Shown: positions 13,925 through 19,972 of the stretch, in pieces
Layout: each line of letters begins with the position of its first letter
How positions within the stretch are numbered: position 1 is the stretch's first letter
DNA from: GWF2-30-66 sp042576225
GTDB lineage: Bacteria; Babelota; Babeliae; Babelales; Vermiphilaceae
Direction of reading: 5' to 3'
NCBI GenBank assembly: GCA_042576225.1
Contig: JBHPCA010000025.1
Location: forward strand, 1-19,972
Length of the DNA: 19,972 nt
Notes under the pieces: model-generated
What the model saw: only the letters and a program-made list of their open reading frames with translations
The model's database searches: none
What the model was told of the DNA's origin: nothing
Translations under genes and position numbers: made by a program

Positions 13925-14589
13925 CGTACCACCATATCTTTAAACACATCAAAATCTTTTTTCAAAAATATCCAACGCTTCCCATTAGTCAAATCAAAGG
14001 CATTCGGTTGATCAAAAAACATAACATTTATGTTGGGAATATTTGAAAATGATGCTTGAGTTAAAAAATCATCTGGCTGAACAAACAAAACTAATTTTTC
14101 GGAATTAATTCCAGCTTTTTTAAGCACAGAAAAAGCTTCCGACGTTTTAGGCCTATCATCTTCTAAAGCCCAATCCAAACAACACACTCTTTTGTCAGAC
14201 AAAAAAGCCAACAAAATATCTCCCAAAACTCTCTTTTTGACCTTTCGAGAGACTCTTAAATTTCTTTCTCTTTTTTGAGGACCAAACGTAACACCTCCGC
14301 CTCTCCATATTGGAGATCTAGCAGAACCCGCTCGAGCCCTTCCCGTTCCTTTTTGCTTCCAAGGCTTTTTATTAGAAAACGAAACGTCTGATCTTCCTTT
14401 ACAAGCAACAGTACCCTGTCTCCAATTTTGCATAAGAGAGCGTACCCAAGTCGCAAATCCTTCACGACATGCAGGCCTTGAGACATTCTCTATTCCAAGA
14501 TCTTTAAATGTTATATCGCTATACAATTTGCTTTTGCTTGTTTTAGCTTTAGCTTTTTGTTTCGATTCTACTTTTTTCTGTTTATCCAT
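13915..14589 (-). CDS. rplD: 50S ribosomal protein L4 with a Lys-rich N-terminus
   Basis: L4 reaches into the exit tunnel with a long loop, and in E. coli it regulates the S10 operon. The conserved loop is present: KKPWKQKGTGRARAGSARSP at residues 74-93, then IWRGGGVTFGP. The Lys equivalent to E. coli Lys63, next to the tunnel, is kept. The globular part continues through LGDILLAFLSDKRV. The N-terminus differs: a Lys-rich run (MDKQKKVESKQKAKAKTSKSK) takes the place of the usual short beta-strand opening. ATG 14589 follows rplC by 12 nt with a weak GCGGG Shine-Dalgarno. Total 224 residues, within family range. Confidence 0.96.
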   Translation of the reverse strand: MDKQKKVESKQKAKAKTSKSKLYSDITFKDLGIENVSRPACREGFATWVRSLMQNWRQGTVACKGRSDVSFSNKKPWKQKGTGRARAGSARSPIWRGGGVTFGPQKRERNLRVSRKVKKRVLGDILLAFLSDKRVCCLDWALEDDRPKTSEAFSVLKKAGINSEKLVLFVQPDDFLTQASFSNIPNINVMFFDQPNAFDLTNGKRWIFLKKDFDVFKDMVVRWL

Positions 14590-14601
14590 AATAAACCCGC
14601 G

Positions 14602-15228
14602 TTAAATCACTTTCTCTTTTCGAAGAAAAACCAATGAGCCAGATTTCCCAGGAACTGAACCCTTAACAAGTACAACCTCAGCCTCTTGTTTCACCTGTAC
14701 TACCTCAAGATTTTTTGCTGCACGCTTACGGTTTCCCATATGCCCAGGCAACTTCTTGCCTTTTGCAACTTTACCTTGAGAACAAGCACCACCCAAAGAC
14801 CCAGGCTTTTTACCCATTGTTGAGCCATGACTTCCAGGAGGTCCAGCAAAATTATATCTCCTGACTACACCTGCAAAACCACAGCCTTTTGTCATTCCAA
14901 ATACATCTACAAGGTCACCTTCTGACAATATAGATTCGAAATCCACAGGCTTGCCTACCACAAAAGGTTTTTCTTCTGCCAATTTTATCTCTCTTACAAA
15001 AGAAAAATAATTTTTTGGCTTTTTCAACCAATTAATATCAAACTTCTTATCTGCGTATCTATCTTTAACACGACCGACCTGAACGGCACTATAACCGTCG
15101 CGTTCTTTCGTTCTTAGGTTAGTTACAACCCATCCAGATACATCCACAGCTGTAACGGGAACAACCTCGTTTTCTTTAGAAAACACCTGCGTCATTCCTA
15201 TTTTTTTACCCCAAAGACCTGTAATCAT
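14602..15228 (-). CDS. rplC: 50S ribosomal protein L3 with an atypical loop
   Basis: L3 is an early 50S assembly protein whose extended loop approaches the peptidyl transferase centre. ATG 15228 yields 208 residues beginning MITGLWGKKIGMTQVF. GGAG (15238-15241) lies 9 nt upstream; the TTG at 15234 is too close to it. The core is typical, including the GHMGNRKRAAKNLEVVQV block. The centre-facing loop reads SHGSTMGKKPGSLGGACSQG. The usual His-Arg pair before the PGS motif is Gly-Lys, and E. coli Gln150 aligns with Cys. The N-terminal end contains the standard IGMTQVF motif. Confidence 0.97.
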   Translation of the reverse strand: MITGLWGKKIGMTQVFSKENEVVPVTAVDVSGWVVTNLRTKERDGYSAVQVGRVKDRYADKKFDINWLKKPKNYFSFVREIKLAEEKPFVVGKPVDFESILSEGDLVDVFGMTKGCGFAGVVRRYNFAGPPGSHGSTMGKKPGSLGGACSQGKVAKGKKLPGHMGNRKRAAKNLEVVQVKQEAEVVLVKGSVPGKSGSLVFLRKEKVI

Positions 15229-15255
15229 CTGCAATCACTCCATGTTACTTAAGTG

Positions 15256-15561
15256 CTATTTAATTTCTACGTCAACACCAGATGATATATTCAATTTCAT
15301 CAACGCATCCATAGTCTGATCCGAAGGGGAAATTATATCCAAAATACGCCTGTGAACAACCAATTCAAATTGCTCTCGAGACTTTTTGTTAACATGCGGT
15401 GAACGCAATACCGTAAAGCAACGCGCTTTGTTTGGCAGAGGAACAGGCCCTACAAGATGCGAACCTGTTCTCTTTACTGTCAACACAATTTGCTTAACTG
15501 CTTTATCCAGTAACTGATGATCGTATGATTTCAATGTTAATCTTATCTTTTGCTTCTTCAT
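15256..15561 (-). CDS. rpsJ: 30S ribosomal protein S10
   Basis: S10 lies on the 30S head and, in many bacteria, also acts with NusB in transcription antitermination. ATG 15561 gives 101 residues beginning MKKQKIRLTLKSYDHQLLD. GGGTG sits a few nucleotides upstream, and the TTG at 15564 is rejected for being too close to it. Landmarks include TGSHLVGPVPLPN, the VLRSPHVNKKSREQFE block and the RRILDI segment. Spacing of 11 nt after tuf shows the str and S10 segments are directly joined. The gene carries no separate S10 leader RNA. Confidence 0.97.
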   Translation of the reverse strand: MKKQKIRLTLKSYDHQLLDKAVKQIVLTVKRTGSHLVGPVPLPNKARCFTVLRSPHVNKKSREQFELVVHRRILDIISPSDQTMDALMKLNISSGVDVEIK

Positions 15562-15572
15562 CAATCACCCAA

Positions 15573-16763
15573 CTATTCTATAATTTCGGAAACAACCCCA
15601 GATCCAATAGTTCTGCCGCCCTCACGTATAGCAAATCTCAAGTCTTTATCCATTGCTATAGGCGATATAAGCTCTACTGATAACTCAACGTTATCACCAG
15701 GCATAACCATCTCTCTTCCACCTTCAAGTGTTACAACACCAGTCACATCTGTTGTTCTAAAGTAAAACTGCGGCCTGTAACCATTAAAGAATGGGCTATG
15801 TCTACCACCTTCGTCTTTTGTCAAGATGTAAACCTGACACTTAAACTTTCTATGTGGCGTAATAGATCCAGGCTTGGCGATAACCATTCCTCTTTCTATT
15901 TCTTCTTTCTTAACACCACGTAAAAGAATGCCGACATTATCACCAGCTTGTCCTTCATTCAAAATCTTTCTAAACATCTCGACCCCGGTAACAACAGATT
16001 TTAATGTTTTACCAAAGCCTATAATTTCAACTTCATCGCCAACTTTTGCTTTACCTTTCTCAATTCTTCCAGTTGCAACGGTTCCACGCCCTGAAATCGA
16101 GAACACACCTTCAACCGGCATCAAAAATGGCTTTTCAATATCTCTTTTTGGCTCAGGGATATAAGAGTCTACTGCTTCCATCAATTTTAAGATAGATCCA
16201 GCACCTAATTCACCTGAATCACCCTCTAGAGCCTTGAGAGCAGATCCCTTTATCACAGGAATCTCATCGCCCGGAAATTCATATTTACTGAGAAGCTCTC
16301 TAATTTCCTCTTCAACCATATCTATCATCTCGGGATCATCAACCATGTCAACCTTGTTAAGGTAAACAACAATCGCTGGAACACCAACGTTACGCGCCAA
16401 CACAATATGCTCTCTTGTTTGAGGCATTGGCCCATCTGCTGCAGAAACAACCAATATAGCACCATCCATCTGTGCAGCACCTGTTATCATGTTTTTAACA
16501 TAGTCAGCGTGTCCAGGGCAATCGACGTGAGCATAGTGCCTTTTTCCAGTCTCATACTCAACATGAGATGTAGCAATTGTAATTCCTCTTGCTTTTTCTT
16601 CTGGCGCATTATCAATCTCATCAAATGCCTTAAAGTTAGCCTTCCCCTCTCCAGCTAAAACCTTTGTTATAGCTGCAGTAAGAGTAGTCTTTCCGTGGTC
16701 AACGTGACCAACCGTACCAATATTAACGTGCGGCTTAGTACGCTCAAATACGTCTCTTGCCAT
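15573..16763 (-). CDS. tuf: Elongation factor Tu
   Basis: EF-Tu delivers aminoacyl-tRNA to the ribosome as a GTP complex. ATG 16763 gives 396 residues beginning MARDVFERTKPHVNIGT. GGGAG (16772-16776) lies 8 nt upstream, while the TTG at 16778 would place it inside the gene. G motifs are GHVDHGKT (19-26), Thr62 in RGITI, DCPGH (81-85, His85 catalytic), NKVD (136-139) and SAL (174-176). Domains 2 and 3 follow with typical sequence (GRGTVATGRIEKG and EGGRTIGSGVV). It is preceded by an 80-nt spacer that may hold its own promoter. Confidence 0.99.
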   Translation of the reverse strand: MARDVFERTKPHVNIGTVGHVDHGKTTLTAAITKVLAGEGKANFKAFDEIDNAPEEKARGITIATSHVEYETGKRHYAHVDCPGHADYVKNMITGAAQMDGAILVVSAADGPMPQTREHIVLARNVGVPAIVVYLNKVDMVDDPEMIDMVEEEIRELLSKYEFPGDEIPVIKGSALKALEGDSGELGAGSILKLMEAVDSYIPEPKRDIEKPFLMPVEGVFSISGRGTVATGRIEKGKAKVGDEVEIIGFGKTLKSVVTGVEMFRKILNEGQAGDNVGILLRGVKKEEIERGMVIAKPGSITPHRKFKCQVYILTKDEGGRHSPFFNGYRPQFYFRTTDVTGVVTLEGGREMVMPGDNVELSVELISPIAMDKDLRFAIREGGRTIGSGVVSEIIE

Positions 16764-16808
16764 TGTAAAATCTCCCAAACAGTTAATTATTTATCAACTC
16801 ACTTTACT

Positions 16809-16837
16809 ATTTTAACAATAAAAACTATATGCTCCAA
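16809..16837 (-). promoter_or_regulatory. Weak candidate promoter before tuf
   Basis: TTGGAG (16837-16832) and TAAAAT (16814-16809) on the minus strand are 17 nt apart in the 80-nt fusA-tuf spacer. The -35 match is poor and the -10 match is 5 of 6. A separate promoter would fit the high demand for EF-Tu, but the call rests on AT-rich sequence only. Confidence 0.22.
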
Positions 16838-16843
16838 ACATAC

Positions 16844-18910
16844 CTATTTTTTCTTAACTATGTCCTCTTGAACATTCTTTGGAACTTCTCTATAGCAAGT
16901 AAATTCCATAGCATATCCAGCTCTACCTTTTGTCATCGAACGCAACTCAGTTGCATAACCAAACATCTCTCCAAGTGGAACCTCAGCTGTGATAATCTGT
17001 TTGCCAGACTTCTCCTCCATACCCAAGATTCTTCCCCTTCTACTGTTAAGGTCTCCCATTACATCACCCATGTATTCTTCTGGCGTATCAACCTCAACCT
17101 TCATTATAGGCTCTAGCAACACAGGTGAACCTTTAGCCATACCTTCTCTGAAAGCAATAGAAGCTGCAACCTTAAATGCTATCTCAGAAGAATCAACATC
17201 GTGATAAGAACCATCATACAGCGACGCTTTCAAATCTACAACAGGGTAACCACCAAGTATCCCAGATGCTATAGCTTCTTTCAAACCTTTTTCAACAGCA
17301 GGAATAAACTCACGAGGAATCCTACCACCTACAACTTTATTTTCAAACTCAAAGCCCTTACCTCTTTCTTGAGGCTCAAACTTAATCCAAACGTGACCAT
17401 ATTGACCGCGACCACCAGACTGCTTGATATACTTACCTTCAGCATCGGATGGCTTTTGGATTGTTTCTTTATAAGCAACTTGCAACTTGCCTTGAGCAAC
17501 TTCTACTTTATGCTCTCTTTTCAATCTATCAACAATAATTTCTAAGTGAAGCTCGCCCATTCCAGAAATAACTGTTTGACCAGTCTCCTCATCATAGGAA
17601 AAAATAAATGACGGGTCTTCCTGCATCATCTTTTTTAAAGATATCGCCATCTTCTCATAATCACCCTTATTTTTGGGCTCAACAGAAGTAGATATAACAG
17701 GCGCAGGAGATTTAATTGTCTCAAGAAGAACTAAATTCTTTTCTTGACACAATGTATCACCGGTAATCGTATCTTTCACGCCAATCACCGCTGCAATATC
17801 ACCCGCTCTTACTGAGTCTATCTCTTCTCTCTTGTTAGAGTGAATTTTCAATAAACGACTTACCCGCTCTTTTGAACCAGTTCTTGCATTATATACATAT
17901 GAACCAGACTTTAATTCACCAGAATAAACTCTTATAAAGTTTAAAACTCCAACAAAAGGGTCTGTTGCTATCTTAAACGCCAATGCGCAAAACGGCTCTT
18001 TAGGGTCCGTCTTTCTCACAATTTTTTCTTCACTTCTTGGATCTATACCCTCAACCGGAGGCACATCCAAAGGGGACGGCAAATAATCAATTACGGCATC
18101 CATAACAAGCTGAACGCCTTTATTTTTAAAAGCTGTTCCGCAAAATACCAGGGTCAACTCTTTATCGATCACCCCTTTACGCAAAGCCTTTTTAATCTCT
18201 TCTATAGAAACCTCTTCGTCATTGAGATATTTTTCAGCTACTGCATCGTCTAAATCGGCAGCTGCCTCAACAACCCTTGCTCGCACCTCTTCTACCTTAC
18301 CCACATAGTCTTGAGGAACATCTTCCCACGCAACCGTTGCGCCTCTATCTTTTTCGCTAAACACTGCCATTTTTCTTGTCAAAACGTCAATAATCCCAGA
18401 CAAATTCTCTGAAACACCCACTGGAACCTGCATAGCAACAGCTTTAATCGCAAACTTATTATTTATATCATCTACTACTGCAAAATAATCTGCTCCAACA
18501 CGATCAAGCTTATTTACAAAAACTATTCGAGGAACCCCATAACGATCTGCCTGCCTCCAAACAGTCTCTGATTGGGGCTGCACACCCGCAACACCACAGA
18601 AGACAATAATCACACCATCCAAAACACGTAAAGACCTTTCCACCTCAATGGTAAAGTCTACGTGACCAGGAGTATCGATAATATTAATCTGATAACCCTT
18701 CCAGAAACAGGTTGTCGCAGCAGACTGTATTGTTATCCCCCGCTCTCTCTCCTGCTCCATCCAGTCCATGATAGCTTCACCTTCATGAACCTCACCAATT
18801 TTATGTGATATCCCAGTATAGAACAAAATTCTTTCTGTTACAGTAGTCTTACCGGCATCAATATGAGCCGCGATCCCTATGTTTCTATATTTTTCTAATG
18901 GAAAACTCAT
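16844..18910 (-). CDS. fusA: Elongation factor G
   Basis: EF-G is the GTPase that drives translocation and, with ribosome recycling factor, splits ribosomes. The 688 residues begin MSFPLEKYRNIGIAAHID from ATG 18910, with a GGGGG Shine-Dalgarno 5 nt upstream; a TTG at 18913 is an alternative. G motifs are AHIDAGKT (15-22), Thr60 in RGITI, DTPGH (79-83) and NKLD (133-136). The domain IV tip is present (GSYHDVDSSE, His570). This is a canonical single-domain-set EF-G, slightly shorter than the 704-residue E. coli protein. It follows rpsG by 13 nt. Confidence 0.99.
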   Translation of the reverse strand: MSFPLEKYRNIGIAAHIDAGKTTVTERILFYTGISHKIGEVHEGEAIMDWMEQERERGITIQSAATTCFWKGYQINIIDTPGHVDFTIEVERSLRVLDGVIIVFCGVAGVQPQSETVWRQADRYGVPRIVFVNKLDRVGADYFAVVDDINNKFAIKAVAMQVPVGVSENLSGIIDVLTRKMAVFSEKDRGATVAWEDVPQDYVGKVEEVRARVVEAAADLDDAVAEKYLNDEEVSIEEIKKALRKGVIDKELTLVFCGTAFKNKGVQLVMDAVIDYLPSPLDVPPVEGIDPRSEEKIVRKTDPKEPFCALAFKIATDPFVGVLNFIRVYSGELKSGSYVYNARTGSKERVSRLLKIHSNKREEIDSVRAGDIAAVIGVKDTITGDTLCQEKNLVLLETIKSPAPVISTSVEPKNKGDYEKMAISLKKMMQEDPSFIFSYDEETGQTVISGMGELHLEIIVDRLKREHKVEVAQGKLQVAYKETIQKPSDAEGKYIKQSGGRGQYGHVWIKFEPQERGKGFEFENKVVGGRIPREFIPAVEKGLKEAIASGILGGYPVVDLKASLYDGSYHDVDSSEIAFKVAASIAFREGMAKGSPVLLEPIMKVEVDTPEEYMGDVMGDLNSRRGRILGMEEKSGKQIITAEVPLGEMFGYATELRSMTKGRAGYAMEFTCYREVPKNVQEDIVKKK

Positions 18911-18923
18911 CAAAACCCCCTAA

Positions 18924-19409
18924 TTACCAAGCATAATGGGCAAATGCACGACTCGCCTCTGCCATTCTATGAACATCTAATTTTTTCTTCATAGCACTTC
19001 CACGTCCTGCATGAGTATCCATTAACTCATACGCCAAACGCTCCGCCATTGTTTTATTCGATCTGGCTTTAGCAGCGTCTATTACCCATCTCATCGCCAA
19101 AGCTCTGCCCCTTGCAGAACGAACCTCTCTTGGGACTTGGTACACACTACCGCCGACTCTTCTTGAGCGAACCTCAACCAAAGGAACAACCTTCTCAAAA
19201 GCCTCCATAAAATATCTTAAGGCCTTTTGAGAGTCTCCCCCGCCGATCTTTTTTGCCAATATATCAATTGCATCGTACACAATTTCTCTGGCAACATTCT
19301 TTTTTCCACGTCTCATAATAACGTTAATAAATTTTTCTACAAGGTTGGATTTGAACCGTAAGTCCACTCCAATATCCCTTGAAAAACTACCTCTTCTGCG
19401 CCTTGGCAT
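18924..19409 (-). CDS. rpsG: 30S ribosomal protein S7
   Basis: S7 nucleates assembly of the 30S head and contacts E-site tRNA and mRNA. The 161 residues begin MPRRRRGSFSRDIGVDLRF, followed by the family blocks VEKFINVIMRRGKKNVA, RSRRVGGSVYQVPREVRSARG and DTHAGRGSAMKKKLDVHRMAEASRAFAHYAW. The C-terminus ends directly after FAHYAW. Slightly longer than the usual 155-157 residues. The 29-nt spacer after rpsL is too short for the structured S7 operator known between rpsL and rpsG in E. coli. Confidence 0.98.
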   Translation of the reverse strand: MPRRRRGSFSRDIGVDLRFKSNLVEKFINVIMRRGKKNVAREIVYDAIDILAKKIGGGDSQKALRYFMEAFEKVVPLVEVRSRRVGGSVYQVPREVRSARGRALAMRWVIDAAKARSNKTMAERLAYELMDTHAGRGSAMKKKLDVHRMAEASRAFAHYAW

Positions 19410-19438
19410 CTTTAATATCCTCTTGTACTTTTATTCTA

Positions 19439-19813
19439 TTATTCCTTTGGACGTTTTGCACCATAAAGAGAACGTGATTGTTTTCTGTTCTCAACACCTG
19501 CAGCATCCAACGCACCTCTAACAATGTGATACTTAACACCTGGCAAGTCTTTTACCTTGCCCCCTCTTACAAGAACAACAGAGTGTTCCTGCAAATTATG
19601 ACCTTCCCCTGGTATATAAGCTGTTACCTCATACCCGGTAGAAAGCTTAACACGAGCAACTTTACGAAGAGCCGAGTTTGGCTTTTTTGGAGTAACCGTA
19701 AAAACCCTCGTGCAAACACCTCTTGCCTGAGGAGATTTCTTTAACGCAGGACTCTTCGATTTAGCTTTAACTCTTTTTCTTTTAAATCTCGCAAGTTGAT
19801 TAATCGTAGGCAT
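19439..19813 (-). CDS. rpsL: 30S ribosomal protein S12
   Basis: S12 sits at the decoding centre and controls accuracy; it is the classical streptomycin-resistance locus. The 124 residues begin MPTINQLARFKRKRVKAKSK. Lys43 and Lys88 (in TPKKPNSALRK and GGKVKDLPG) are the wild-type, streptomycin-sensitive residues. Asp89 corresponds to the aspartate that is methylthiolated in E. coli. The protein ends KQSRSLYGAKRPKE. ATG 19813 has AGGA about 10 nt upstream. It is the first gene of the block, behind the leader and candidate promoter to the right. Confidence 0.98.
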   Translation of the reverse strand: MPTINQLARFKRKRVKAKSKSPALKKSPQARGVCTRVFTVTPKKPNSALRKVARVKLSTGYEVTAYIPGEGHNLQEHSVVLVRGGKVKDLPGVKYHIVRGALDAAGVENRKQSRSLYGAKRPKE

Positions 19814-19885
19814 AATAAAAAATTCCTAAATTAAAAAATTAACAATATAATAAGGCTAACCTCTATCAGATTCCTTAAAAAATCC

Positions 19886-19914
19886 TTCTTTTTGACTGAA
19901 AACCGCAAAAAGAA
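19886..19914 (-). promoter_or_regulatory. Hairpin in the rpsL leader
   Basis: In the putative 5' leader TTCTTTTTG (19914-19906) pairs perfectly with CAAAAAGAA (19894-19886) around an 11-nt loop, and two G-T pairs may extend it. GGA and six T (19882-19877) follow, which resembles an attenuator. The stem is AT-rich and weak, so it may be chance. Confidence 0.3.
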
Positions 19915-19932
19915 AATTCAATCTTTACTTAT

Positions 19933-19961
19933 ATTGTACATTTTTAAAAAAATTTTTTCAA
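19933..19961 (-). promoter_or_regulatory. Candidate main promoter of the ribosomal block
   Basis: TTGAAA (19961-19956) and TACAAT (19938-19933) are spaced by exactly 17 nt on the minus strand, each matching the sigma-70 consensus in 5 of 6 positions. Start of transcription near 19926 would give a leader of about 113 nt before rpsL. The spacer contains A and T runs. Confidence 0.5.
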
Positions 19962-19972
19962 GGAAAATTGTA

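Noticed and set aside
17201..17545. Forward-strand 114-codon frame inside fusA
   Set aside because: It is antisense to the conserved EF-G domains and has no plausible family signal; it is a shadow frame.
1..19972. CRISPR arrays, insertion sequences, tRNA or rRNA genes
   Set aside because: I saw no repeat arrays, transposase motifs, terminal inverted repeats or tRNA/rRNA cores; nearly all sequence is coding for the ribosomal block.

Overview
This is a 20 kb stretch of an AT-rich bacterial chromosome (roughly mid-30s percent GC, judged by eye). It holds one very compact, almost entirely minus-strand block of translation genes. Read in the transcribed direction, from right to left, the order is rpsL-rpsG-fusA-tuf (str), rpsJ-rplC-rplD-rplW-rplB-rpsS-rplV-rpsC-rplP-rpmC-rpsQ (S10), rplN-rplX-rplE-rpsN-rpsH-rplF-rplR-rpsE-rplO-secY-adk-map-infA-rpmJ (spc), and rpsM-rpsK-rpsD-rpoA-rplQ (alpha). 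The four classical operons are fused end to end: 34 complete genes, spacers from a 14-nt overlap to 85 nt, no tRNA, rRNA or mobile element, and no convincing terminator until just after rplQ.

Control sites. The best promoter candidate lies upstream of rpsL (19933-19961, TTGAAA / 17 nt / TACAAT), followed by a leader of about 110 nt with a 9-bp hairpin. A second good candidate sits in the widest spacer, before rplV (12335-12363, TTGAAG / 17 nt / TATAAT). A weaker one precedes tuf. A hairpin spanning the rplQ stop codon (about 316-352) is a plausible operon-end terminator. Left of it, on the same strand, the first 46 codons of an unrelated gene run off the window edge (1-140). They follow a strong ribosome-binding site and encode a signal peptide, possibly a lipoprotein signal.

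Function. The block encodes 28 ribosomal proteins, EF-Tu, EF-G, IF-1, the RNA polymerase alpha subunit, the translocon pore SecY, methionine aminopeptidase and adenylate kinase. It therefore couples ribosome assembly, translation, nascent-chain processing and export. Several starts are set by Shine-Dalgarno position downstream of longer in-frame options (rplO, rpsE, rpsQ, rplB, rplC, rpsJ, tuf, fusA). secY, rplR and rpsC start with GTG.

Organism. The gene set is bacterial. The zinc-type S14, L24 and L36, the missing rpmD (L30), and map and infA inside the spc segment do not fix a phylum. A reduced, AT-rich, possibly host-associated lineage such as Candidatus Dependentiae is only a guess. I found no novel system. 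The unusual points are lineage-specific changes in otherwise conserved proteins: an S4 with a shortened N-terminus, an L22 tunnel loop that has lost basic residues, an atypical L3 loop, a Lys-rich L4 N-terminus, an L23 C-terminal tail and a CX4C adenylate kinase LID.
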